Shown one piece after another: positions 15,704 to 24,643 of a stretch of DNA of 38,112 bases. Under the pieces are notes generated by a model. It was not told the origin of the DNA. It did no database searches and saw only the letters and a list, made by a program, of their open reading frames with translations. This DNA comes from a bacterium (GTDB lineage Bacteria; Patescibacteriota; Minisyncoccia; UBA6257; JAGOQP01). The position numbers and the translations under genes were made by a program. Location: assembly GCA_021812345.1 (NCBI GenBank), contig JAKANP010000007.1, forward strand, positions 1 to 38,112. Direction: 5' to 3'. Each line of letters begins with the position of its first letter. Positions within the stretch are counted from its first letter, which is position 1.

Positions 15704-17902
15704 ATGAAAACAGCTATAAAATGGTCTTTGTTAGTTATGGCGTTTGTCCCGTTGATAGTGGACACGTCGGTCTTTTTCCCTTATATCACAGGAAAAACAT
15801 TTTTAATTCGCCTCGCAATTTCGTTGGCGGCAATTCTTTTTTCCATTCATCTTCTTTCTTCGGAAAAGTTTTTTGGAGAAATGGAAGCAAAATCAAAAAA
15901 GATTTTTAAAAACTCCGTCGTTATATCGACGCTGGCGTTTTTCGCAACATTCGTAGCGAGTGTATTTTTTGCTGTTAATACCTATCGGGCATTCTATGGA
16001 AACGTTGAAAGAGCGGAGGGGCTTATGGGAACGATGTATTTTTTTGGTTTTCTGATTCTCTCTCTTTTTATTTTTGAAAGAAAAGATTGGATATTATTTT
16101 TCAAACTCAATTTGCTCTCGGGCGCCATTCTTTTTGTTAACGAGATGTATCAGTGGATTTTACAGCACACGGTAAGGCCGTCTTCTTTCACCGGAAATTC
16201 TATCTATCTGGCGGCATATTTTCTTTTTGTAATGTTGTCGGGAGTGGTAATTATTGGCGATCACAATGAAAAAAAATACGGATTTTGGAAAATATTTTCT
16301 TGGCTGATGTTCCCGCTGTCTTTGCTTGGTATTTTTGTGACCGAAACAAGAGGGGTGATTGTCGGTTTTGGGGCGGGACTAGTTGCTTTGGTTGTTTATT
16401 TTGTTTGGAAGGGAAAAGAAGAAAAACTTTTTAATGTTTCGTTGAAAAAATTATCGGCAATTTTATTGCTTGCGATAGTGGTCTTTGGAGCATTTTTTCT
16501 TGCAACAAGAAAAGATGAATTCTGGCAAAAAATTCCCGGCTTAGACAGGTTATCTCATGTTTCATCCGGCGATGTAAGCACGGAAACACGTCTTATCGCA
16601 TGGGGAGTGGGACTTCAATCGGTAAGGCCTGATCTTAATGGCGTTGGAAAGTTTTTAATCGGCTGGGGACCGGAAAATTTCAATATCGCCTATAACACTT
16701 ATTACAATCCAAGATATTTTGAATTTGAGCAGGTTTGGTTTGACCGTTCGCACGATAAGCTTATAGATGTTTTTGTAATGAACGGATTTTTGGGACTTAT
16801 TGCTTATCTTTCAATTTGGTTTTGGTTTTTTTATATTGTTTTGAAGAGAAAAAATATGACTTGGTCTAACGGAGGACTCTTGTTCTTCGGCGTGGCGTAT
16901 TTTGCTCAGAATCTTTTCGTGTTTGATTCTGTTTCAACATTCACTCCGTTTTTCGCGATGCTCGGATACGCGGTCTATCTTTATTTGTTTGAAGAAAAAG
17001 AATCAGTTCAAGAACATCACGAAAAATCAAAGAGCAAAATTTTGCCGGTCTCGCTTATTTCCGCAAGCTGGTTAGTTTCGTTGTTTTTTGCTTTTTGCTT
17101 CGTTGCTTTCTTCTTGATTCCTTATTTTCAAATGAGAAATTATATTAATATATTGCAGTCGGGAGATCCGGCCCAGTATAACACCATATCAAACACTCTT
17201 ACTCCTTATACTTACGCGCAAGAGAATATAAGAATGTCGTTTTTGGAAACGACTCAGCAATATGCCGGGAGCAATAATCAGGAGGCGGCAAAACTTTTCA
17301 ATCAGGCGCTTGATTCTATGAAGGACTTGGTTCAAAGAGACCCGACCAACCCGAGATACTTTTTGTCATTGGCGATGGGATATACCTACGAAGCGCGAGC
17401 GGAAAATAATTTAAGTTATCTTAAAGATGCCGAAACTCAATTAAGAAAAGCGATGGCGCTAACTCCCAAAAGACAGGATATTAGATACCAGTTAGCTTAT
17501 AATTTAGCTCAACAAAATAGATTTCCGGAAGCGATTGCTTTAATGAAAGATACGGTGGCATTAGATCCAAATTTGGACGATTCTTATTATTATCTGGCGG
17601 TGGTTGAGTTTGTGGCAAAGTCAAATTACGTTGATGTTTATAATAATTTGGAAACGGCTTTAAGCGGAACCACTTTCCATCATATGGGTGACGGTCAAGC
17701 CGTAATTACTCAAATTTATCAGGATATTTTAAGTCAGGCATATCGGAATAAAAACAAAGATGTTTTCATTGGAGCGGCAAAAAGATTGGAGCAACTTTCC
17801 CCCGACCAAAAAACTTCGTTGGACAGTATCATAAACTTTGCCGAGCAAAACAAATGGGCACAAATACAACTACTTAAATCAGCGACTCCGCCCAAGCAAT
17901 AA
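15704..17902 (+). CDS. O-antigen ligase/polymerase (Wzy_C-type) membrane protein with C-terminal TPR repeats
   Basis: Many TM segments, ETRGVIVGFGAGLVAL, GWGPENFNIAYNTYYNPRYFEFEQVWFDRSHDKLIDVFVMNGFLGLIAYL; TPR-like C-terminus. Confidence 0.88.
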   Translation: MKTAIKWSLLVMAFVPLIVDTSVFFPYITGKTFLIRLAISLAAILFSIHLLSSEKFFGEMEAKSKKIFKNSVVISTLAFFATFVASVFFAVNTYRAFYGNVERAEGLMGTMYFFGFLILSLFIFERKDWILFFKLNLLSGAILFVNEMYQWILQHTVRPSSFTGNSIYLAAYFLFVMLSGVVIIGDHNEKKYGFWKIFSWLMFPLSLLGIFVTETRGVIVGFGAGLVALVVYFVWKGKEEKLFNVSLKKLSAILLLAIVVFGAFFLATRKDEFWQKIPGLDRLSHVSSGDVSTETRLIAWGVGLQSVRPDLNGVGKFLIGWGPENFNIAYNTYYNPRYFEFEQVWFDRSHDKLIDVFVMNGFLGLIAYLSIWFWFFYIVLKRKNMTWSNGGLLFFGVAYFAQNLFVFDSVSTFTPFFAMLGYAVYLYLFEEKESVQEHHEKSKSKILPVSLISASWLVSLFFAFCFVAFFLIPYFQMRNYINILQSGDPAQYNTISNTLTPYTYAQENIRMSFLETTQQYAGSNNQEAAKLFNQALDSMKDLVQRDPTNPRYFLSLAMGYTYEARAENNLSYLKDAETQLRKAMALTPKRQDIRYQLAYNLAQQNRFPEAIALMKDTVALDPNLDDSYYYLAVVEFVAKSNYVDVYNNLETALSGTTFHHMGDGQAVITQIYQDILSQAYRNKNKDVFIGAAKRLEQLSPDQKTSLDSIINFAEQNKWAQIQLLKSATPPKQ

Positions 17903-17993
17903 AAATTTAAGATTGATGATTAAAACTAAAGGAAAACCTAATCTTTTAATCAAAAAATAAGTCCGTAAACTATATGTAATATCAAAATTTGCC

Positions 17994-18023
17994 ATAAAAA
18001 TGATATTATGATATCATTTTTAT
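17994..18023. promoter_or_regulatory. Perfect 13-bp-arm palindrome, possible operator or terminator
   Basis: ATAAAAATGATAT-tatg-ATATCATTTTTAT, 21 bp upstream of the next start codon. Confidence 0.5.
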
Positions 18024-18044
18024 TATAAAATAATATAATAAATT

Positions 18045-19184
18045 ATGGTAAAAATAATAAAAAGAACCGCTGAAGAAAAAATACGAGAAAGACTTTTTAA
18101 AGGAAAAGTTATTGTTTTATATGGTGCCAGACAAGTCGGCAAGACAACGCTGTCTAAAAAAATATTGGAAGACTTTGGAGATCAAGGTAGATATTTAAAT
18201 TGTGAATTATTATCTGTTCAAAATGGTTTGGCTGAAATGGAGGCGGAAAAATTAAAATCATATCTCGGCAATTATAAAATTATTGTTTTGGATGAGGCTC
18301 AAAATATTGTTGATATCGGTAAAAAATTAAAGATAATGGTTGATACTTACCCAAATATTCAAATTATCGCCACAGGATCTTCCAGTTTTGATTTGGCCGG
18401 AAAAATATCCGAACCGCTAACCGGAAGAGTTTTTACTATAATTTTATATCCATTTTCCGCTCAAGAGATTATGAATTCATCAGACAGATTTTCTTTTGAT
18501 TCTAAAATTGAACGACTACTCCGTTTTGGTTCATATCCTGAAATATTTTCCCTTTCTGACGATGAGGCAACAGAGCGTTTAAATGAAATAGCATCAGATT
18601 ATTTGTATAAGGATATTTTGAAATTTGAGGGTCTTAGAAAATCAAGCGCTATTAAGGATTTATTGCAATTATTAGCTCTTCAAATATCGGGCGAAGTTTC
18701 GTATCAAGAATTAAGTCAAACATTAGGAATTAATCGTTTAACCATTCAAAAATATATTACTATTTTGGAGCAAAGTTTTGTTATTTTCCAATTGCGGGCA
18801 TTATCAAGAAATAAACGAAAAGAAATTTCTAAAAATTTTAAAATTTATTTTACCGATGTTGGTATTAGAAATAGTTTGATTCAAAATTATAATACATTAG
18901 ATATTAGAAATGACATTGGCCAACTTTGGGAGAATTTTTGCGTTTCTGAAAGAATTAAAATGAACAGTAACAATAACAAAAGAGTTAATTCTTATTTTTG
19001 GAGAAATTACGAGAAGAAAGAAGTTGACTATATTGAGGAATCGGGAGGCATCATACAGGGTTATGAATTCAAATGGAACGGCGATAAAATCAAACAAAAG
19101 TTATCAATAAAAAATTTTACCGATATCTATAATAGTGATGTCCAAATGATTACAAAAAATAATATAGGTGATTTTATTTTGTAA
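18045..19184 (+). CDS. AAA+ ATPase, AAA_14/DUF4143 family
   Basis: LYGARQVGKTTLSKKIL, IIVLDEAQN, IIATGSSSFDLAGKISEPLTGRVFTIILYPFS, LGINRLTIQKYITILEQSFVIFQL. Confidence 0.93.
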   Translation: MVKIIKRTAEEKIRERLFKGKVIVLYGARQVGKTTLSKKILEDFGDQGRYLNCELLSVQNGLAEMEAEKLKSYLGNYKIIVLDEAQNIVDIGKKLKIMVDTYPNIQIIATGSSSFDLAGKISEPLTGRVFTIILYPFSAQEIMNSSDRFSFDSKIERLLRFGSYPEIFSLSDDEATERLNEIASDYLYKDILKFEGLRKSSAIKDLLQLLALQISGEVSYQELSQTLGINRLTIQKYITILEQSFVIFQLRALSRNKRKEISKNFKIYFTDVGIRNSLIQNYNTLDIRNDIGQLWENFCVSERIKMNSNNNKRVNSYFWRNYEKKEVDYIEESGGIIQGYEFKWNGDKIKQKLSIKNFTDIYNSDVQMITKNNIGDFIL

Positions 19185-19227
19185 ATGATTTTTAATTTCT
19201 AAATCAATTTTTTATCAGGAATAGAAA

Positions 19228-19258
19228 AAGCCAAGTTATTTAGCTTGGCTTTTGAAAA
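19228..19258. terminator. Bidirectional terminator between convergent genes
   Basis: AAGCCAAG-ttatttag-CTTGGCTT with T/A tracts on both sides. Confidence 0.75.
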
Positions 19259-19277
19259 ATAAATTTTTGAAAAAGAA

Positions 19278-19619
19278 CTAATTTTTGGCGTTTGAGGCGC
19301 CTTGAATCTGATAAAGAGCAAAGAGAACACTGCCGGTTCCGCCGTAGGGAGCTCCGTCATTGCGACAGACAAAAATTCTGTCCTTGAATCTTTCAAAATA
19401 TGCCAATTCTTCGGCGCTTTGAATGGAGTCATTCCAAATGAATTGAATGACGGATTTGCCCATATTCAAGGCGTCAAAAACTTGGTATCTGGATTGAACA
19501 ATCCAGACATCGGCATCAACCGGAGCCTCAACAATCTCAAAACCATTTTGAAAACATAGGACCTTGAGTTTGGAAATAACATTTCTATCTTCAAAGTGTT
19601 CCGAAACATTTACCTTCAT
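19278..19619 (-). CDS. Small conserved-looking protein of unknown function
   Basis: ATG at 19619 preceded by AAAGGAGGCG on the minus strand; MKVNVSEHFEDRNVISKLKVLCFQNGFEIVEAPVDADVW... Confidence 0.65.
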   Translation of the reverse strand: MKVNVSEHFEDRNVISKLKVLCFQNGFEIVEAPVDADVWIVQSRYQVFDALNMGKSVIQFIWNDSIQSAEELAYFERFKDRIFVCRNDGAPYGGTGSVLFALYQIQGASNAKN

Positions 19620-19746
19620 TTTTTCGCCTCCTTTTTCTAAAAATAAAATACAATAAAAATAAATCTTAGTCAATCAAAATCCCATATTTCTTGTTTTTGT
19701 TTGATTTTTATTATAGGGTTTAGTCAGTTCTTCAAAAGGAGGATTT

Positions 19747-20697
19747 ATGAGCGCCAAAAAGAAACAGCTTCGCAAGCTATTTGTTATTACCGGAGGAAGC
19801 GGTTTTTTGGGACAACATATTCTTGGCGAGCTTTTAAAATCTGTTTTTGATGAAAACGTCGTTTTTGTTCCCAGTTCAAAAGAATTTGATTTGAGAGATT
19901 TTAAGGCTTGCAAGAAAGTTGTATCTATGGCGGATGTTGTCATTCATCTTGCGGCGAGAGTCGGCGGAATTGGTTACAATCTCAAGAATCCCGGACAACT
20001 TTTTTATGATAATGCCATTATGGGCATCCAACTTATGGAAGCCGCTCGCCTAAAAGGGGTGGAAAAATTCGTTGGAATTGGGACCATTTGTTCCTATCCT
20101 AAGTTTACTCCGGTTCCCTTTAAGGAGGAGTCAATTTGGGACGGCTATCCGGAAGAGACAAATGCTCCATACGGATTAGCCAAAAAGATGCTTTTGGTTC
20201 AAGCGCAAGCATATCGCCAGCAATACGGATTTAACGCCATCACACTTTTCCCGGTAAATCTGTATGGCCCGGGGGACAATTTCAATCCGGAAAGTTCGCA
20301 TGTAATTCCGGCATTGATAAAGAAATTTGTTGAAGCCAGAATCGAGAGAAAAAAGTCCGTTGAAATTTGGGGAACCGGAAACGCGACAAGAGAATTTCTT
20401 TTTGTTAAGGATGCCGCCAGAGCCATTGTCCTTGCCACTTTGAAATATAACAAACCCGATCCGGTCAATATCGGTTCGGGCATGGAAATTTCAATTCGCG
20501 ATTTGGTTTACATAATTTCCAAAATAATCGGCTACCAAGGAGAAATTGTCTGGGATTCATCAAAGCCCGATGGTCAGCCACGCAGATGTCTTGATGTTTC
20601 AAGAGCTCGAGAAGAGTTTGGATTTAAGGCAAGAACAAGTTTTAGTGATGGTATCAGAAAGACGATTTCTTGGTATCTTGCCAACTATCCTCGTTAA
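19747..20697 (+). CDS. fcl: NAD-dependent epimerase/reductase, GDP-L-fucose synthase-like
   Basis: TGGSGFLGQHI, LAARVGGIGYNLKNPGQLFYDNAIMG, GTICSYPKFTPVPFKEESIWDGYPEETNAPYGLAKK. Confidence 0.85.
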   Translation: MSAKKKQLRKLFVITGGSGFLGQHILGELLKSVFDENVVFVPSSKEFDLRDFKACKKVVSMADVVIHLAARVGGIGYNLKNPGQLFYDNAIMGIQLMEAARLKGVEKFVGIGTICSYPKFTPVPFKEESIWDGYPEETNAPYGLAKKMLLVQAQAYRQQYGFNAITLFPVNLYGPGDNFNPESSHVIPALIKKFVEARIERKKSVEIWGTGNATREFLFVKDAARAIVLATLKYNKPDPVNIGSGMEISIRDLVYIISKIIGYQGEIVWDSSKPDGQPRRCLDVSRAREEFGFKARTSFSDGIRKTISWYLANYPR

Positions 20698-20713
20698 TGT
20701 TTTTGATTTTTTA

Positions 20714-20740
20714 AATCCCCGAATTTCGGGGATTTTTTTT
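20714..20740 (+). terminator. Rho-independent terminator after fcl-like gene
   Basis: ATCCCCGAATTTCGGGGATTTTTTTT. Confidence 0.85.
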
Positions 20741-20815
20741 GCGCTTGAAAACGGTCGATTAAAAAGTGTATATTTATATAAGATAATAACCGACAATAAT
20801 TTACCGATTTTCAAA

Positions 20816-21268
20816 ATGGCAAAAAATAATAAACTGATTGGCGACAAGGAATATAAGAATATAGTAAAGTTGGTTCCGATAGTGTGCGTTGATTTGATTT
20901 TAACCGACGGAAATAAATTTCTTTTGGGAAAACGAGTCAATCAGCCGGCAAAAGGCCAATGGTTTTTCCCGGGTGGGAGAATTTATAAAGGAGAGAAAAT
21001 CGTTGATGCGGCGATAAGAAAAGCAAAGGAAGAAATGGGAATAAAGATATTGGCAAAAGATTTATCTATAATAGGAGTGGGAGAAACAATTTTTGACGGC
21101 AAGGGGATAGATAAAGCCCGTCATTCTATAAACGTAGTGTGTCTGGTTAAAATAAGCGATAAAACAAAATTTAATTTTGATAGAACTCAGCATTCGGAAA
21201 TAAAATGGTTTTCGGAAATCAATCCAGATTGGCATGAATATGTTAAAGAATTTTTGAGGAAAATTTAG
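20816..21268 (+). CDS. Nudix hydrolase, GDP-mannose mannosyl hydrolase-like
   Basis: GQWFFPGGRIYKGEKIVDAAIRKAKEEMGI Nudix-box variant; the ORF track's upstream 90 codons cross a terminator and the fcl gene, so the start is assigned at ATG 20816. Confidence 0.82.
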   Translation: MAKNNKLIGDKEYKNIVKLVPIVCVDLILTDGNKFLLGKRVNQPAKGQWFFPGGRIYKGEKIVDAAIRKAKEEMGIKILAKDLSIIGVGETIFDGKGIDKARHSINVVCLVKISDKTKFNFDRTQHSEIKWFSEINPDWHEYVKEFLRKI

Positions 21269-21290
21269 ATAATTAAATAAGAAAAATATT

Positions 21291-22289
21291 ATGAAAAAAG
21301 CTATTATTACAGGCATAACCGGTCAAGATGGATCATATTTAGCAGAGTTGCTTTTGAAAAAAGGATACGAAGTTCATGGAATTATAAGAAGGTCGTCAAC
21401 TTTTAATAGGTCGCGCATAGAACATTTGCACCCCGATATTCATCAAAGTGGTCCCAGAGTTATTCTGCATTATGGAGATATGACCGATTCCGGAAATCTC
21501 TTCTCTCTTATCTACGAAATCCAGCCGGATGAAATTTATAATCTTGCCGCTCAAAGCCATGTGCGTGTTTCTTTTGATGTCCCCGAATATACGGCTAATG
21601 TAGTTGGTCTTGGAGCTCTACGAATTCTCGATGCCATTAGAAATTTTGAGAAAGTTTCTAATAAAAAGATTAAGTTTTATCAAGCTAGTTCATCAGAAAT
21701 GTTTGGTGCTACTCCTCCTCCACAAAACGAGAAATCAATTTTTCATCCGAGAAGTCCTTATGGCAATGCAAAAGTTTTTGCATATCATACGACGGTTAAC
21801 TACAGAGAGGCTTATAATATATTTGCTTCAAATGGAATTTTATTTAATCACGAAAGTCCCCGTCGAGGAGAAAATTTTGTCACAAAAAAAATTACCAGAG
21901 GAGTGGCCAGAATTAAAGCAGGTCTAGATAAAAAAATATATCTTGGTAATTTGGAGGCTAAAAGAGATTGGGGTTATGCTCCGGAATATGTTGAGGCGAT
22001 GTGGCTAATGCTCCAATCAGATAAACCGGACGATTATGTGGTAGGAACCGGAGAATCGCATTCCATAAAGGATTTTCTTGAAGTTGCATTTAAGGAAGCT
22101 GGACTTGGAGATTGGAAGAAATATATTGAAATAGACAAGCAATATTTTAGGCCAACGGAAGTCGAGAATCTTATCGCGGATGCGACAAAAATTAAAAATC
22201 AATTAGAATGGGAACCCAAGACCAAGTTTGAAGATCTTGTAAAAATAATGGTTAATAGCGACATTGACGAGCTTAAAAAGAAATCATGA
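21291..22289 (+). CDS. gmd: GDP-mannose 4,6-dehydratase
   Basis: [39 protein letters not shown]...SSSEMFG...[21 protein letters not shown]...[22 protein letters not shown]. Confidence 0.96.
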   Translation: MKKAIITGITGQDGSYLAELLLKKGYEVHGIIRRSSTFNRSRIEHLHPDIHQSGPRVILHYGDMTDSGNLFSLIYEIQPDEIYNLAAQSHVRVSFDVPEYTANVVGLGALRILDAIRNFEKVSNKKIKFYQASSSEMFGATPPPQNEKSIFHPRSPYGNAKVFAYHTTVNYREAYNIFASNGILFNHESPRRGENFVTKKITRGVARIKAGLDKKIYLGNLEAKRDWGYAPEYVEAMWLMLQSDKPDDYVVGTGESHSIKDFLEVAFKEAGLGDWKKYIEIDKQYFRPTEVENLIADATKIKNQLEWEPKTKFEDLVKIMVNSDIDELKKKS

Positions 22290-22296
22290 TAAAAAA

Positions 22297-23328
22297 ATGA
22301 AAAAAGCTTTTATAACCGGCATAGGTGGTCAAGACGGATATTTTTTAACCAAACTTCTTATTCAAAAAGGATATTGTGTTTATGGTCTGGAGTTTTCAAA
22401 ATTATCAACCGGAAATTTTTTATTGCTTACCAATGAAGAAAAAAAACATACAAAATTATTTTTTGGTGATATTTGTGATAAAAAACTTATAGAAAAAATA
22501 TTAAAGAAGTATAAATTTGATGAAATTTATCATCTCGCCGGTCAAACCTCAATTCACCCGTCGCTTAAAAATCCGGATTTGGCTTATAGAGATAATATAG
22601 ATAGCGTCATTCATTTGCTTGAGGCTATAAAAAAATATTCACCGAGAACCAAATTTTTTCTTGCAGCATCAGCTGAGCTTTTTGGAGATAGACCATTTGC
22701 CGTTCCTCAAAATGAAAAAACCCCATTTTTTCCAAGAAATCCTTATGGTTTTTCCAAGTTGGCCGCCTTTTGGTTGGTTAAATATTATAGAGAAAATTAT
22801 AAAATATTTTCTTGTAGTGGAATTTTATTTAATCACGAATCGGAAATGAGGGGAGAGCAATTTGTAACAAGAAAGATAAGTATGGGCGTTGCTAAAATTT
22901 ATGCAGGCAAGCAAAAACAAATTGTTCTTGGGGATATAAGTGCCAAAAGAGATTGGGGTTATGCTGAAGATTATGTTGAGGCGATGTGGAAAATGCTTCA
23001 GTATAAAAAACCGGATGATTATGTTATTGCTACAGGAAAATCGCATTCCGTAAAGGATTTTGTTGACGAAGCGTTTAATTGTGTAGGAATAAAACTTCTT
23101 TGGATAAAAAGAGGAATTTTTTTATTGGCTAAAAATCCAAAAACAAAAGACGTGATTGTAAAAGCCGATTTGTCCGATGAAAACAATAATATGAGAAAAA
23201 AATTTTTATTAGTCGGCGATTCATACAAAGCTCGCAAGGTTTTAAAATGGAAGCCAAAAATTGATTTTAAAAAAATCGTCAAAATTATGGTTACTGCGGA
23301 TATGAAAATATTGTCCAACAAAAAATAG
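22297..23328 (+). CDS. GDP-mannose 4,6-dehydratase paralog (Gmd or Rmd-like SDR)
   Basis: MKKAFITGIGGQDGYFLTKLLIQKGY...RNPYGFSKLAAFWLVKYYRENY...FNHESEMRGEQFVTRKISMGVA; clear paralog of the preceding gene. Confidence 0.88.
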   Translation: MKKAFITGIGGQDGYFLTKLLIQKGYCVYGLEFSKLSTGNFLLLTNEEKKHTKLFFGDICDKKLIEKILKKYKFDEIYHLAGQTSIHPSLKNPDLAYRDNIDSVIHLLEAIKKYSPRTKFFLAASAELFGDRPFAVPQNEKTPFFPRNPYGFSKLAAFWLVKYYRENYKIFSCSGILFNHESEMRGEQFVTRKISMGVAKIYAGKQKQIVLGDISAKRDWGYAEDYVEAMWKMLQYKKPDDYVIATGKSHSVKDFVDEAFNCVGIKLLWIKRGIFLLAKNPKTKDVIVKADLSDENNNMRKKFLLVGDSYKARKVLKWKPKIDFKKIVKIMVTADMKILSNKK

Positions 23329-23383
23329 CTCAACGTCAAAATAAAAGCTTTATTTTTAATAGAAAAAATCATATTATTAAACA

Positions 23384-24637
23384 ATGTTATATCAAGAAAT
23401 AAAAAAATGCAGGATTTGCGGGAATCCGAATCTGGTCTCGATTATTAATTTGGGAGATCAGGCGCTAACAGGTGTTTTTCCTGCCGTTGGTGAAGAAATT
23501 GAACGTGGTCCGTTGGAAATTGTTAAATGTTTTAGCGACAAGGAAAAAAATGTTTGCGGTCTTGTTCAGCTGAAGCACGACTATCAGATGGAAAAATTAT
23601 ATGGAGACAATTATGGCTATCGCTCGGGTCTTAACAAGTCAATGATTAACCACTTGGGTGAAATTGTAGGAAAAATAGAAAACAAAGTGCATCTTTCTGA
23701 TGGTGATTTGGTTATTGATATCGCGAGCAATGATGGCACGCTTCTTTCTGCTTATAAAAATAAAAAACTTGAATTGTTAGGAATAGACCCGACTTCCGAA
23801 AAATTTGGCTCATATTATCCGGAATATATAAAGCACATTCCTGAATTTTTCTCTTCAGAAATTGTCAAAAAATTATACGGAGATAAAAAGGCAAAGGTGA
23901 TAACTTCTATAGCTATGTTTTATGATCTTCCCGATCCGTTAAGAATTATGCGGGAAATAGAAGAAGTAATGGACCCCGAAGGGATATGGGTTGTTGAGCA
24001 AAGTTATATGCCGGCAATGATAGGCAACACCTCATATGACACAATTTGCCATGAGCACCTGGAGTATTATGCCCTTGAACAATTCCAATGGATGGCTCAA
24101 TCAGCCGGGTTAAAAATCATAGATATTGAATTCAATGATACTAACGGGGCGAGTTTTTGTTTAACGATGGCAAAAAAGGATTCGTCATATAGCGAAGTTT
24201 CCGAAAAAATAAACCACTTTTTGTCCGTTGAAGAAGAGAGGGGATTTAACAAAATGGCTGTTTATGAAGAGTTTAGAGAAAAAACAATCAAACACAAGGA
24301 AGAATTGGTAAAACTTATAAAAAAAATAAAATCCGAAAATAAAAAAATTTTTGGATACGGTGCGTCAACTAAAGGAAATGTTATTTTGCAATATTGTGGA
24401 ATAACGCCTGAAGATGTGCCGTATATTGCCGAAGTGAACGAATATAAATTTGGCAGAGTTACTCCGGGGACTAAAATTCCTATAATCTCCGAAAAAGATG
24501 CTTTGGCAATGCATCCTGATTATTATCTGGTGCTTCCGTGGCATTTCAAAAAAGGAATTATTGAAAGAGAAAAAGAATATTTAAAATCGGGAGGGAAATT
24601 GATTTTTCCATTGCCGAAAATTGAGATTATTTGGTAA
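23384..24637 (+). CDS. SAM-dependent C-methyltransferase (zinc-binding Methyltransf_13/14 type)
   Basis: KCRICGNPNLVSIINLGDQALTGVFP zinc-binding N-terminus; VIDIASNDGTLL; VVEQSYMPAMIGNTSYDTICHEHLEYY; GYGASTKGNVILQY. Confidence 0.92.
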   Translation: MLYQEIKKCRICGNPNLVSIINLGDQALTGVFPAVGEEIERGPLEIVKCFSDKEKNVCGLVQLKHDYQMEKLYGDNYGYRSGLNKSMINHLGEIVGKIENKVHLSDGDLVIDIASNDGTLLSAYKNKKLELLGIDPTSEKFGSYYPEYIKHIPEFFSSEIVKKLYGDKKAKVITSIAMFYDLPDPLRIMREIEEVMDPEGIWVVEQSYMPAMIGNTSYDTICHEHLEYYALEQFQWMAQSAGLKIIDIEFNDTNGASFCLTMAKKDSSYSEVSEKINHFLSVEEERGFNKMAVYEEFREKTIKHKEELVKLIKKIKSENKKIFGYGASTKGNVILQYCGITPEDVPYIAEVNEYKFGRVTPGTKIPIISEKDALAMHPDYYLVLPWHFKKGIIEREKEYLKSGGKLIFPLPKIEIIW

Positions 24638-24643
24638 AATTTT

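Noticed and set aside
20546-20815. N-terminal extension of the Nudix ORF
   Set aside because: Overlaps the fcl-like gene in another frame and crosses a strong terminator (20714-20740); the Nudix protein more plausibly starts at 20816.
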